From contig JACTAT010000340.1 in NCBI GenBank assembly GCA_014526335.1, forward strand, positions 507,358 to 571,357: a stretch of DNA of 64,000 bases, given 5' to 3'. The position numbers were made by a program, and so were the translations under genes. Position 1 is the first letter of the stretch. Each line of letters begins with the position of its first letter. Shown piece after piece: positions 52,401 to 62,426 of this stretch. Under the pieces are notes generated by a model. That model searched no databases. It worked only from the letters and a program-made list of their open reading frames with translations, and was not told the origin of the DNA. This DNA comes from Chrysaora quinquecirrha (lineage: Eukaryota > Cnidaria > Scyphozoa > Semaeostomeae > Pelagiidae).

Positions 52401-53245
52401 CAGTGATCATTGATGAGGCTGAGGGCAACTGCCTTTGATTTGCATTTGCTGAGCGATGTATAATATTCAGATAGGTCCTCTTTTGTTGGCTCTTCTATTC
52501 TCTTACTCCTACTTGAAGTCTGCATCTTCATCTCTGATTGTTGATTCTGGTTGATATTTGCTACTTTTTTATCAATCTCGTTCTTGAGCTTTTTACATGA
52601 TGCAAAATTAATGTCAGCTATTGGTAGATATTCAATATCTTTGGAAAATTTTGGAACAATCCAGTTACACTTGACTTGTGTACAACTAAGCTGCTCTTTA
52701 ACCCTGCCTGTCACCTCCAAATAAAACAAAATGCTTGCCACATGGGAACAACATTCACCCAGCCCTGCCATACATGTGCAGTGAGCTGAGCATATGGCGC
52801 CTGTCTTCTCTCCGATGACCCAGCACTTGACAAGTGGGTCATTCACCCGTTGCGAATGTTTTACCTGTCCAAGAATCACATATTTATCGTTTATAACTAT
52901 GCCCTCGACACTTGTGATAAATCCAGAAGCCATCTGATTATAAGCCTGAAAGCTTCTATATGCTTTAAACTGCTGATTTGTGTAGAAGCTCGTTTCCAAA
53001 ACTACATACGACAAAAGATCGCACGCTTCAAGCGGGAGCAAACATTCAGGGTCCAACTTCGCTTTAGGAATGAGCCACGGATCAATTTTGATACTTCCAA
53101 TCTTTTCAATATAGCGTTTCTTAACATGTTCATCCAAGTTAGAAGCATATTCCGATAATAAGACTTTAACTTGCTCTCTTACTTTCGGCGTTATATCCGA
53201 AGAAACATTTGCTAGCTTACCAAAGTTTTTCACGTCCGACGCCAT
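52313..53245 (-). CDS. ISL2EU second protein: SWIM zinc finger, YqaJ domain missing
   Basis: Starts [15 protein letters not shown] at 53245. Residues about 95-160 hold the family's first block ([32 protein letters not shown]), then a SWIM site [13 protein letters not shown] (CxC-x6-CxH). A linker ends in [20 protein letters not shown] and HCDSFVMKS, which in relatives stands directly before a YqaJ-type nuclease. Here the frame ends about 20 residues later, overlapping the convergent transposase end. About 310 residues; relatives are about twice that. The intact frame may still produce the SWIM part. Confidence 0.85.
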   Translation of the reverse strand: MASDVKNFGKLANVSSDITPKVREQVKVLLSEYASNLDEHVKKRYIEKIGSIKIDPWLIPKAKLDPECLLPLEACDLLSYVVLETSFYTNQQFKAYRSFQAYNQMASGFITSVEGIVINDKYVILGQVKHSQRVNDPLVKCWVIGEKTGAICSAHCTCMAGLGECCSHVASILFYLEVTGRVKEQLSCTQVKCNWIVPKFSKDIEYLPIADINFASCKKLKNEIDKKVANINQNQQSEMKMQTSSRSKRIEEPTKEDLSEYYTSLSKCKSKAVALSLINDHCDSFVMKSHETLKIAMCFGKLCTFVSVTL

Positions 53246-53260
53246 TTCTAATCAAACATA

Positions 53261-54239
53261 GTCCAGAGGGTGAATGGGGAGCATTACCACCTGAGCTGGG
53301 ACTTAATGGGATAAACATTTTCTGGGTCACTTTTGGCGTAGTCCAAATCTGGAATGATGAAATCGATTTTGGAGTCACTGGTTACTGGTATAACCATGAA
53401 ATTTAGTATTCCTAAGTAAATTGACCTGTAAAATACCATTAAGGAAGATATATTGCCTGTATAACCATGAAATTTAGTATTCGTAAGTAAATTGACCTGT
53501 ACAATATCATGAACATCAAATCAGGTCGATAAATTACCCTATTTTCTTTATCTAGAATAGGGGCTCGATCCCAACCTCTTTATCATAACCGTAAAATTGA
53601 TTTAGGAGGTTATATGGTCTTGGCCTCATTTGATTTTTATGGTATTTTACAGGTCAATTCACTTTGGAATACTAAATTTCATGGTTATACCGGTAACCAG
53701 TGACTCCAAAATCGATTTCATCATTCTGAGGACTGGGGCTAAGCCCCCTGTTCTAAAAATAGATCATAGGGGCATTTTTGAGCTTGGGTCTGTTTTGGAT
53801 CGTTTTATACGACTCAAACTGCATATTTTGTGAAATTTTAATGCTGGTATCATATTTTGCACTATTGTTGTGCTTTCAGACCGGACTAGAAGTGCGTGCC
53901 TTCCTATTGAACGCTTCGCTCTAAACCCACAGCCCCCCAAACTAACCCAGCGATCCCACCAATGTAACCCCTTTAATAAGAGTCTTTATTCATCCACAAT
54001 TTGATTGAATTTGTTGGCCAAGAATAGCCCCCTGGCTCTTGTTGATAAAAGGACTGCTATCATTACGAATAAATAAGTCCCTCTCTATTTCTCCCAAAAC
54101 CCCCCTGTATCTCCGAAAAGCCCCCCAGAATCACCGATCAACATCCAGATTCGCAATCTACGCCAAAAAGTGACCCAGAAAATGTTTATCCCATAAAGTC
54201 CCAGCTCAGGTGGTAATGCTCCCCATTCACCCTCTGGAC
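53261..54239. mobile_element. 979-bp MITE with nested inverted repeats, TA target
   Basis: GTCCAGAGGGTGAATGGGG and its inverse end the element, flanked by TA. The outer arms match for about 85 bases. A second inverted pair lies inside: TGGTTACTGGTATAACCATG (about 53380) and its inverse (about 53680-53700), and AACCATGAAATTTAGTATTC is tandemly repeated on the left. No gene. Inserted next to the start of the SWIM gene. Confidence 0.85.
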
Positions 54240-54317
54240 TAACAAGGAATATTTTGGTACACCAACATGGCCGCCGCCTCGTTTTCGAAATGAATGTGGC
54301 GTCACGTGAAAACACAG

Positions 54318-54959
54318 TATAGGAAGATAAGTAGATAAGATATCCTTTTGAATAATGGCCCTTTTTAGGCCTAGACTACTGGCCTAGCTTTGCTTTTTCA
54401 GAATCATATATAAGGACTTCCCATACAACGATTGTGTTGGAACTTTTATAGCCCATTCAACACCTAATATAATCAAAAAATATTTCAAAGTTAGCCTAGC
54501 AGTAGCAGATAATAAGTTCTAAACCAATGAATGCACATCACACAGACAAATGCACACCAACCAAATGGAAATTAAACAATCCACCTTTAATTCTATGTAT
54601 TGTGTAAATATTAGCTTCAAGGCTTTGTTTGTAATAATTCTTTAATACTAGTAGGTATGATTGTGAAAAGTATTCATTATTCCTTATTTTTTTAGGATAT
54701 CAGTGCTGGGCTGGTATTTTGAGGCCATGATCTGTTTCCATCTGATCTGGTCCAACTCTTCTAAAGCTGTGAAAATTATAGCTTTCAAAATCCCCAGTTT
54801 TAGGTAACATTTCAGAACTGAGCCCCCATTTTTGGGTCCGTTTCTGAAATTGGGCCCCCGTTTTTGGGTGGAGAAATTTATTAATCCACCTCACACCCCC
54901 GTCATCATTCTTGGGCACCGCCAACCCCGGGACATATGGTGGAATACTACTAACAAGGG
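54318..54959. other. No supported gene
   Basis: Low-complexity and AT-rich. A short imperfect duplication GCCCCCATTTTTGGGT / GCCCCCGTTTTTGGGT lies at about 54820-54870. The minus frame from 55065 runs through here but only its first part looks like protein. Confidence 0.5.
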
Positions 54960-55750
54960 GGTTAAGATGATGATCTAGAAACTCAGAAATATGCTCCGTC
55001 CCACAATTAGAGATAACTGACCTACCTACTACACCACTGAGACCCTTGTAAATCATAGGCAACAAATAGCACCGACCAAACTAAATTCACCGAACGATAA
55101 ATTGCTAAAATTACCACCCTCTGGTGAAACAGAAAGCATTTCGCCCTCTAGAAGAGAAAGATAAGTTTCCAAGATAGGATCGGCCCGCGGGGGGTTCAAA
55201 CCTGATTTAATATTAAATTTATCGGGGTCATAATCCAAATTATTATCGTACTTAAAAAACCAAGAAAGTCTTAATCTTCGCTTGAAAGCATCAATGTCTG
55301 CTTTGAGCTGACCTTTGTCTATGTCACTAGGGGTGGGTGAAAATTTTAAACCTCTAGATAATAGTTTTATCTGATCTTCAGAGAGGTTTTTATGGGAATA
55401 TTCACCGCACTCCCAGAAACAAAAACACAGGTCAGCCGTTCAGAACTCTCACCACCTCCATCTGCCATTGTTTTCGACGCCTCATCTTGTTCTCCTTCCT
55501 CAGCTATGCTTTCTTGTTGTTCATCCTGCTCTATTTCTTCCTCTCTCAAATCACTATCGAAAAATTCCTCATTCATCCAATGTTCAGTTGAGGAAAGTTG
55601 CATTTCCATATCGTTGTTAAATAACATGTTCTTCTCCATACACAATGCCTTTGCTTTCTTTATCCGTTTTCCTCTCAAATCCCTACAACTTCGCTCTAGT
55701 TTAGCCCTTACCCGACGCATGCCTCCTTTAGTCAGTTCCGTTCTCCGCAT
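54960..55750 (-). pseudogene. Second Penelope-like retroelement, N-terminal fragment
   Basis: The first part (55750 to about 55390) is acidic and unconserved (DLREEEIEQDEQQES). After a frame change at about 55390 the Penelope-type block appears: NLSEDQIKLLSRGLKFSPTP, then KADIDAFKRRLRLSWFF and LDYDPDKFN. Another break leads to VGRSVISNCGT and ISEFLDHHLNPL, which in intact elements belongs in the RT fingers. The segment between is missing and the RT core is absent, so this copy is deleted. It is on the opposite strand from the copy at 40.4-41.8 kb. Confidence 0.75.
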
Positions 55751-56306
55751 AATTAGCGTGTTGTAGCATTTATCTTACGTTATCTCTCTAAGTTTCTCTC
55801 TGTAATTCGAACCAAAAACGTCAGCAATGAACTTTCTGCCTCATTCATTATTTCCTTACATGAACTTTGTAGTAGGGTTTCTTTAAGAAAAATTTTGAAC
55901 TGCACATTGTCCTTATACCCTACAGGTGTAGACGGTCGAATTCACGAAGTTTGACGTAAATATAACTCAGTGCACTCAGTTGGGGGTATAGGCATGCTCT
56001 GCAAGAAAATTTTTAAATTTTATGGGTCTAAAATCGCTCTGGTGGTCATTTTGCGATTGAAATTTGCAAAATCTAACTATGAGACTGTTGTATTCTATGG
56101 TTTATAGAATAAATTCAAGAAGACACTGATCGCTATATCGCATGATGAACTCAAAACTAGTCAAAAGTAATAAGTCTACATTAACACGTGAGGATTAGAA
56201 GACTGGGTTCTAGTAGCGTCCTTTCGCAACATAACAATACAACATTACTCTTTTCCTAAAAAAATTAAAAAAAAGGTTTTCTTTGTCTATCGAATAATTG
56301 AAGAGT
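55751..56306. other. No supported feature
   Basis: AT-rich sequence between the Penelope-like fragment and the older Ty3-like element. A 3' LTR of the older element would be expected here, but I cannot pair one inside the window. Confidence 0.4.
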
Positions 56307-57117
56307 CTATTGCATCTCCATGATGATCTGTCTGTTTTCGATTTCTTGCTGAACGTCTTGGAGCAATGATGTTTTCCTGATTGTCTGTTTCATTACTCGA
56401 CGCAAATTGTAAATCATCATCTGATTCTTCAGCAATGTTTCTATTTGGTACTTTCTTGAAAATGACACATTACGAGTTATATATCTACTGTTATTTCTTG
56501 CAGTTATTCTTGTGCCTTTAATCTTTATCACTGTGTAAGGAACAGGATCAAATCTCGTAGAAAATTTATTTTCTTTCTTCTGTTGACAGATGACTGTATC
56601 TCCGACTTTTATGTCACTGGGTTTTGTTCCTCGTTTAAGATCAGCATAAATCTTTGAAGATTGCTTTCTTTGTTGATCGTTCTGTACAGCTTCTCCGTCT
56701 CGATTAACAACTTTTGATCTTCTTTCCAACATTGGTAGTTTGCCTTTAACAACTCTGTTAAACAATAATTGAGCAGGAGGAATTTTCGTGGTTGTATGCA
56801 GTGTTATTCTATAGTTCAACAAAAATCTTTGTAATTCTTGTTTCCATTTTCGGTGTTCTACATGTGCGGTCTTCAGTGCTTTTCCTAATGGTTTGTTGAA
56901 AGCTTCGATTTCTGCATTGCCTTGCGGCCATAGCGGTGTGCTTCGTACATGATTAATTCCTAACAAAGACATGTAATTTTCAAATTCTTTTCCTTGAAAA
57001 GGTGGGCCATTGTCTGTTGTTACTTTATCTGGTATTCCGTGTCTTGCAAATATGATATCTAATTTTGGTAATACCACTGTAGCTGCCGTTGAAGAAACAA
57101 TTTCCACTTCTGGATAC
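56307..57117 (-). pseudogene. Older Ty3-like element, C-terminal half of integrase
   Basis: Begins at the left flank of the younger element with PEVEIVSSTAATV, then KVTTDNGPPFQGKEFENY (second catalytic Asp), PLWPQGNAEIEAFNK (Glu) and NYRITLHTTTKIPP, followed by a basic tail with KVGDTVICQQKKENKF. The frame is intact to the stop at 56307 and continues, without a shift, from the half at 62427-63401 across the 4-base target. The first Asp is on the other side. Confidence 0.85.
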
Positions 57118-57339
57118 TGTAACGAAGTACACAAGAACCAAGATAGATAACTAAACTTTATTCAATCCAATATTTCTCTTCGAATTTAAACTCCAATAAA
57201 CGATAAACTCTAACTCACAGCAATTCACTATTTCCCAACCGAACTCTCTGACACACTTCTCCAACCACTAGTGAACGCCTCCTTACATAATTACGCCCAT
57301 GTCTAGTTCCAAACTCCCCCATTAACTCACATCTCTACA
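57118..57339 (-). repeat. 3' LTR of the young Ty3-like element
   Basis: 222 bp, no difference seen from the copy at 62205-62426. Preceded on the coding strand by a purine-rich tract. Confidence 0.95.
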
Positions 57340-57350
57340 CTCCCCACGCC
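57340..57350 (-). promoter_or_regulatory. Polypurine tract
   Basis: On the coding strand GGCGTGGGGAG lies immediately before the 3' LTR, the place of plus-strand priming in LTR elements. Confidence 0.6.
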
Positions 57351-57548
57351 TGAAATAAACTTAATCCTAAATTAAAACAAAATAAACAAAATAATTAAAT
57401 CTACGAATATCAACTACAGATTTTTTTTTAAACTTTTTTTTTTTTCCTAAATGTCCATAACTTAAAAGTCAGCGCAGCGTAGCTATATAAGTGTTTCTCT
57501 TTATTTACAAATACAGTCACTGATAGTCTATTTCTATCGATACTTCCA

Positions 57549-60302
57549 TTAGTATTCCATCACTGGAACTCCGTAACGCTCTTCGACTTCTGATTCAGAT
57601 TCATCACTACATAGATCGTTTTCGTCTTGCTCAATATCATCAAGCTCGTAATCTATTTTAAATGGTTTTAAACTGTTGAAATGCACTACTTTTCTCTTCT
57701 TATCCACCAAGGATTCAATTTCGCAATTTCCTTCTCGTATACCAACAATCAGATATGGTCCTACAAACTTTTGTTGTAGCCCTCTAGCTCTGAAGTTTTT
57801 CAAAAGTACCGTATCTCCGATAATAAGTGATTTACTTTGCCTCGAGCGATATTTTGAGTCATAATCATGCTTCTGTTTCTCTTGGGCTTTCTTAAGTCTT
57901 TCAAGAACAATATTTCTCAAGTCAACTTGTCTCTTCTTCAACTCTTCCAAATACTTAGCTGGACCATGCGTTGGCTTAGCTGCGATCTCTTTTTGTTCAA
58001 TACCTAACGGCAATCTAGCATCTCTACCATATAACATTTCAAATGGTGTTACTCCTGTCGAAGATTGCTTGCTTACTCTGTAGGCTAGAAGTGCATGAGG
58101 TAATTGCTCATCCCAGTCGTCTTGGTCGTTGTTTACTTTCATACGTAATAGTGACTTCAAAATCGAATTAAATCTTTCACAGAGTCCATCAGTTTGCGGA
58201 TGATAAGCTGTCGTTCTCCGTTTTTCAATCCCAAAAAGTTGACACATTGATGTTACGAGATGCGACTCGAAGTTTCGTCCTTGGTCCGTAAGCAAAACCG
58301 AAGGCATACCATGTCTCGCAAATATTTGCTCAAGAGCTCTAACGACTGTTTCAGCTTCTTGATTAGGTAGTGCTGTTGCTTCAGCATATTTCGTATAGTA
58401 GTCAATGACTGACAGTATATACTTATTGCCTGAACGAGTAGTTTTCAGTGGTCCAACTATGTCTACCCCAATCATGTAAAATGGAATTGGGACTATTTCG
58501 ATCGACTTTAAAGGCCATCGTGGTCTAGGCACAATTTTGTTTTTCGCACAAAGTTCACAACTGGCACAAAATGATTCGACTGATTTGAAGAAACCTGGCC
58601 AGTAGAATTTCTTTTGAATCACATCAAATGTCGTAGCAACGCCTAAATGACCGACTTGTTCGTGAGCTTCCTTCAAAATCGTTTTTGTGACGAAATTAGG
58701 TAATACAATTTGATTTCTCTCCGTATTCGTGTCATCAATCCACCTCCTGCACAGAAGACTGTTTTCTATGGTCAATGAATTGAAGATATTGTATAACGCA
58801 TGTAGTACTTTGGATGCATTATCTGGCTTCTCCTCTGGTCGAGTTCCTTCAACTACCCAACTCTTCACTTCATAGATATCTTTGTCAAGCTCTTGAAGTT
58901 CTTTTAACTCGTCAACTGAATATCCTAATACTTTAATGCTTTTCACTGGAGCACGTGAAAGCGCGTCTGCGTGTTTCATTAGCGATCCTGCTTTATGCTC
59001 GATAGTATACTCGTATTCTTGTAGCTTAATTAGCCATCGAGCTATTTTCCCATTAGGATGTTTTATTCCCTTTAGCCACTGCAGTGCTTTATGATCTGTA
59101 AACACCTTGACATGTCGGCCATAAATATAAGGATGAAAATATTGCATTGACCACACAACTGCGAATGCTTCCTTTTCAGTAGTGGTCCAGTTTTTCTCTG
59201 AGCCTGAAAAAGCTTTGGACGCAAAAGATATAACTCGTTCTGTACCATTTTCATCTTTCTGACTTAAAATCGATCCAATGCCCACATCACTGGCATCTGT
59301 GTACAAGATATAATCACGATCGGTATCCGGAAATCCTAGAACTGGGGACGAGATAAGTTGTTCCTTTAGCGTATCAAAAGAATCTTGACAACTCTGATTC
59401 CAAGTAAATTTTACATCCTTTTGCAGCAAACGATGTAAAGAATGAGCAATGTCACTGAATCCAGATATAAATCGACGATAATACGATATCATTCCAAGGA
59501 ACCTTCTAAGCTCTGTTAGGTCTTTTGGAACTGGAAATTCTTTGATGGCAATTACTTTCTCCGGATCTGGGGAAAGACCTTCATCCGTGATCTGGAACCC
59601 AAGAAATTTGACATTTTTATGTCCAAAATGACATTTTGATGGCTTTAACTTTAATCCCGCGCTTCTTATTGCATTAAACACTTCTGTAAGGTTACTCATG
59701 TGTTCTTCAAAATTTCGACCAACAATAAGGACGTCATCTAGGTAAACCAGACATTTGTTTGGTAGCAAACCTTGTAGGACGTTCGACATCAGACGTTGAA
59801 ATGTCGGAACGGCATTTGACAAGCCAAAAGGCATACGCTTAAAATGATATATATCACCACCGGGAATAACGAACGCAGTTTTTTCTTGGCTAGACTCCTC
59901 TACTGGGACTTGCCAGTATCCAGACGCTAAGTCTAATGTTGTGAAGTATTTGTGGCCAGATAACGTGTCTATAAGATCATTGATTTGAGGTAACGGGTAA
60001 GCATCCTTAACTGTCACTTCATTAAGTTTACGAAAATCGATGCAAAACCTCCAAGTACCGTCTTTCTTTCTTACCAATACTATTGGGCTCGCCCAAGGCG
60101 ATTTGCTTGCTTCTATTATGTTATTTTGAAGCATTTCTTCCACTTGTTCCTCAACTACCGGTCTCAGCGCATTCGGTAAGCGACGTGGTAACTGTTTTAT
60201 TGGCGCAGCGTCTCCTGTTTCAATCTTATGTTCAGCTTTAGAGGTTAAACCTAGCTCACTCAAGTTTTTGGAAAATAACGCGTGATTTTCTCTTAAAAAC
60301 AC
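57549..60302 (-). CDS. Young Ty3-like element pol: RT, RNase H, integrase
   Basis: About 917 residues. The RT has LVRKKDGTWRFCIDFRKLN, FTTLDLASGYWQ, FGLSNAVPTFQR and YLDDVLIVG (catalytic YLDD); RNase H has LYTDASDVGIG, TEKEAFAVVW and VFTDHKALQW. The integrase has an HHCC finger (HEQVGHLG...CASCELC), core Asp residues in GVDIVGPL and LLTDQGRNF and Glu in HPQTDGLCERFN, and a GPY/F-like end (FVGPYLIVG). The drawn start is not an ATG: translation must come from gag-protease. The frame is open to the stop at 57549. Ty3/gypsy order (RT before integrase). Confidence 0.95.
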   Translation of the reverse strand: MFLRENHALFSKNLSELGLTSKAEHKIETGDAAPIKQLPRRLPNALRPVVEEQVEEMLQNNIIEASKSPWASPIVLVRKKDGTWRFCIDFRKLNEVTVKDAYPLPQINDLIDTLSGHKYFTTLDLASGYWQVPVEESSQEKTAFVIPGGDIYHFKRMPFGLSNAVPTFQRLMSNVLQGLLPNKCLVYLDDVLIVGRNFEEHMSNLTEVFNAIRSAGLKLKPSKCHFGHKNVKFLGFQITDEGLSPDPEKVIAIKEFPVPKDLTELRRFLGMISYYRRFISGFSDIAHSLHRLLQKDVKFTWNQSCQDSFDTLKEQLISSPVLGFPDTDRDYILYTDASDVGIGSILSQKDENGTERVISFASKAFSGSEKNWTTTEKEAFAVVWSMQYFHPYIYGRHVKVFTDHKALQWLKGIKHPNGKIARWLIKLQEYEYTIEHKAGSLMKHADALSRAPVKSIKVLGYSVDELKELQELDKDIYEVKSWVVEGTRPEEKPDNASKVLHALYNIFNSLTIENSLLCRRWIDDTNTERNQIVLPNFVTKTILKEAHEQVGHLGVATTFDVIQKKFYWPGFFKSVESFCASCELCAKNKIVPRPRWPLKSIEIVPIPFYMIGVDIVGPLKTTRSGNKYILSVIDYYTKYAEATALPNQEAETVVRALEQIFARHGMPSVLLTDQGRNFESHLVTSMCQLFGIEKRRTTAYHPQTDGLCERFNSILKSLLRMKVNNDQDDWDEQLPHALLAYRVSKQSSTGVTPFEMLYGRDARLPLGIEQKEIAAKPTHGPAKYLEELKKRQVDLRNIVLERLKKAQEKQKHDYDSKYRSRQSKSLIIGDTVLLKNFRARGLQQKFVGPYLIVGIREGNCEIESLVDKKRKVVHFNSLKPFKIDYELDDIEQDENDLCSDESESEVEERYGVPVMEY

Positions 60303-60485
60303 TTCAATTTGTTCTTTCTCCTTAGGTTTTAAATGCTCAAGATCAAAATGCAGATCATTTTCACTTTGATTCGCATGCTCATTACCCCCCTGAATCCATA
60401 ATTGGATCGTTCATTTCAACTTCAACTTGTTGCAAACACCCAACGTTAGTTCCTTTGAATAATTTCACTGAGTTTACCCCCGGAT
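60303..60485 (-). other. Protease-RT junction with two opposite one-base shifts
   Basis: The gag-protease and pol frames are the same (distance a multiple of three), but the stretch between them reads sensibly only in a different frame, from about 60520 down to a six-G run on the coding strand (60385-60390). So one base is lost near 60520 and one gained in the G-run, or the element uses frameshifting. Confidence 0.7.
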
Positions 60486-62117
60486 TTACGATTTGTACGG
60501 GTACTGTTTGTTCTTTAGGTCTAAGACTACACGAGCAACTAATACGCCTCTTTCAGCTAAATCAAAATTAGGCTCTAAAACACTCTCAGAAATGGTCGGA
60601 TTTCGAATATGAGCAGTTTCAATAACTTCGTGCCTGCCGGGTATTACTATGTCATTACTCAACACGACAACAGAGGGATCTTTCAACGACGAATCGTAAA
60701 TGGTCAGCGGTTGACAACTCAAATCAGGAAATCTCAACACCATATTAGCAGTGTCAATGCTAACTTTATTGTTCATAAGCCAATCTAAACCCAAAATAAC
60801 TTCAGAAAGAATTTCATTTGCAACGTAAAATTCTTGATTTCTATGCATGTTATTCAATTCGAGCAATAAATTTGTTTTGCCTAATATGCCTATTGGCGAG
60901 TTATTTGCTGCCTCGGCAACGATATCAGCAGGCAACAATGGCTCCTCGTTGGTTTTCAAAGATTCCCATTCATCTTTACTTATCAGGGATATTGAGGCCC
61001 CTGTATCAATAATACACAATTTGTTTTGCCCGTTGATTTTTACTTCGACTAACAACATTTTTCTTTGATTCGTTGGCGAAACGGCTGTTAGCCTGACTTT
61101 TGATTCGTTTTCGACCTTTTTCTCTACCCTTGGACCTTGACCTTGCTCTGGCCTTTGCCCTTCAGCCTCTGAATGCACCTCTGGTTTTGCCTGACAAAAT
61201 TTCGAAATATGGCCTTGCATACCACATCGATAACAAACAGGAGGCTGTCGGTTCGGACGGTTTCCTCTTTGAAAATTTACATTTTGATTTTGATTTCGAC
61301 GTGCCACAGCATGATAACAATCACGGGCAAGATGCCCTGGTTTTTGACAGAGAAAACAAATTTGACCAGAGGTCATATTATTTCTACTTTTAAACTCATT
61401 AAATGTAGGACACTGTTTAGCTAGGTGCCCGTACCCTCCACAACTGTAGCAAGTTCTAGCTGCTTGCCCCGAACTTACTGCTCCTACTGCTGTTCTGCTT
61501 GGAACTTGTCTCGCCACTGCCTCTGCTCGCAGAGCCTCCATGGTAGAATTGGCGGCCTCGAACCTCCTTGCTATCAGAACGGCATCATCCAGTGTAGCTG
61601 GTGGTTCTTGCAACAGCTTGGTTTGCGTTGCTCTATCTCTCATACCAAGTATAAACTGGTCCACGAGACGAGTAGTATATTCTTCTCCATGAAAACCACA
61701 TTTGGCTCCAAACTCTCTAAGTGCAACTGCAAAAGAATCGATCGTTTCCCCAGGCTCTTGTGTCCTTCGATGAAAATTGTGTCTCTTTTCAGTCAACGTT
61801 TGGTTTCTTTCAAACAAAGATTTCAGCTCCTTTATCCAATTTTTATAACCATTATCTCCATCAGTAAAATCAACCGATTCTGCTAAACGGAAAGCATCTT
61901 CACTAAGATTGAACAGTAACGCTAGTCTCTGTTTCTTTTCGTCTTTCAACTCAAGTGCTTCAAAATAAAGATTGCTTTTCTTGACAAATAAATCGAAATC
62001 ATCTCCAATTTTATACTTCTCTGGTCTTCTAAATAACGATAATGACAAACGATTACGCTCACAAGAATCCTGCGCTTGCCCAACTACTTCTTCTTCTTCT
62101 TGAGCCATACTATACAC
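60486..62117 (-). CDS. Young Ty3-like element gag and protease
   Basis: Starts at an ATG at 62117 (MYSMAQEEEEV). Residues 30-190 are a retrotransposon gag/capsid domain (YFEALELKDEKKQ; ERNQTLTEKRHNFHRR; VDQFILGMRD). Three CCHC knuckles follow: CYSCGGYGHLAKQC, CFLCQKPGHLARDC and CYRCGMQGHISKFC. The aspartic protease has LCIIDTGASISLIS and VILGLDWL. Ends at 60486 after a frame change; the true product very likely continues into pol. Gag binds element RNA, and the protease cuts the polyprotein. Confidence 0.95.
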   Translation of the reverse strand: MYSMAQEEEEVVGQAQDSCERNRLSLSLFRRPEKYKIGDDFDLFVKKSNLYFEALELKDEKKQRLALLFNLSEDAFRLAESVDFTDGDNGYKNWIKELKSLFERNQTLTEKRHNFHRRTQEPGETIDSFAVALREFGAKCGFHGEEYTTRLVDQFILGMRDRATQTKLLQEPPATLDDAVLIARRFEAANSTMEALRAEAVARQVPSRTAVGAVSSGQAARTCYSCGGYGHLAKQCPTFNEFKSRNNMTSGQICFLCQKPGHLARDCYHAVARRNQNQNVNFQRGNRPNRQPPVCYRCGMQGHISKFCQAKPEVHSEAEGQRPEQGQGPRVEKKVENESKVRLTAVSPTNQRKMLLVEVKINGQNKLCIIDTGASISLISKDEWESLKTNEEPLLPADIVAEAANNSPIGILGKTNLLLELNNMHRNQEFYVANEILSEVILGLDWLMNNKVSIDTANMVLRFPDLSCQPLTIYDSSLKDPSVVVLSNDIVIPGRHEVIETAHIRNPTISESVLEPNFDLAERGVLVARVVLDLKNKQYPYKS

Positions 62118-62182
62118 AATTTATTTACATTCGTGTCCAGCTAGATATTTACAATATGTCTGACTCCGAAAACAGAATTCAT

Positions 62183-62200
62183 GTCCTGGCAGGGTCGCCA
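62183..62200 (-). promoter_or_regulatory. Primer binding site
   Basis: On the coding strand TGGCGACCCTGCCAGGAC lies four bases after the 5' LTR. It begins TGG, the complement of a tRNA CCA end. The tRNA is not assigned. Confidence 0.75.
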
Positions 62201-62204
62201 AAAA

Positions 62205-62426
62205 TGTAACGAAGTACACAAGAACCAAGATAGATAACTAAACTTTATTCAATCCAATATTTCTCTTCGAATTTAAACTCCAATAAACGATAAACTCTAA
62301 CTCACAGCAATTCACTATTTCCCAACCGAACTCTCTGACACACTTCTCCAACCACTAGTGAACGCCTCCTTACATAATTACGCCCATGTCTAGTTCCAAA
62401 CTCCCCCATTAACTCACATCTCTACA
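62205..62426 (-). repeat. 5' LTR of the young Ty3-like element
   Basis: 222 bp, same as 57118-57339. It should carry the element's promoter; a TATA is not obvious. Confidence 0.95.

Larger units (their letters stand above)
50841..54317. mobile_element. ISL2EU-type DNA transposon, internally deleted
   Basis: CTGTGTTTTC at 50841 and GAAAACACAG ending at 54317 are inverted ends, followed inward by CACGTGAC and by GGCGGCCATGTTGGTG on both sides. TATA flanks both ends, so the target copy is TA or TATA. Inside are a THAP-domain and DDE transposase on plus and, convergently, a SWIM-containing protein on minus. The THAP/DDE plus SWIM-YqaJ gene pair is known for ISL2EU elements; here the YqaJ nuclease part and the transposase end are missing where the two frames meet (about 52320-52390). 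A 979-bp MITE is inserted near the right end. Confidence 0.85.
57118..62426 (-). mobile_element. Young Ty3-like LTR retrotransposon, nested in older Ty3-like integrase
   Basis: Two 222-bp LTRs (57118-57339, 62205-62426) look identical by eye, begin TGTA and end TACA, and are flanked by ATAC (57114-57117 and 62427-62430), a 4-bp target copy. On the coding strand: LTR, primer site, gag with three zinc knuckles and protease, then RT/RNase H, integrase and a polypurine tract before the 3' LTR. Gag-protease and pol are in the same frame but separated by a stretch with two opposite one-base shifts. Insertion is recent judging by the LTRs. Confidence 0.95.

Noticed and set aside
60818..61886. Plus-strand frames antisense to the Ty3-like gag
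   Set aside because: They mirror the gag zinc knuckle and protease codons on the other strand and have no domain of their own.
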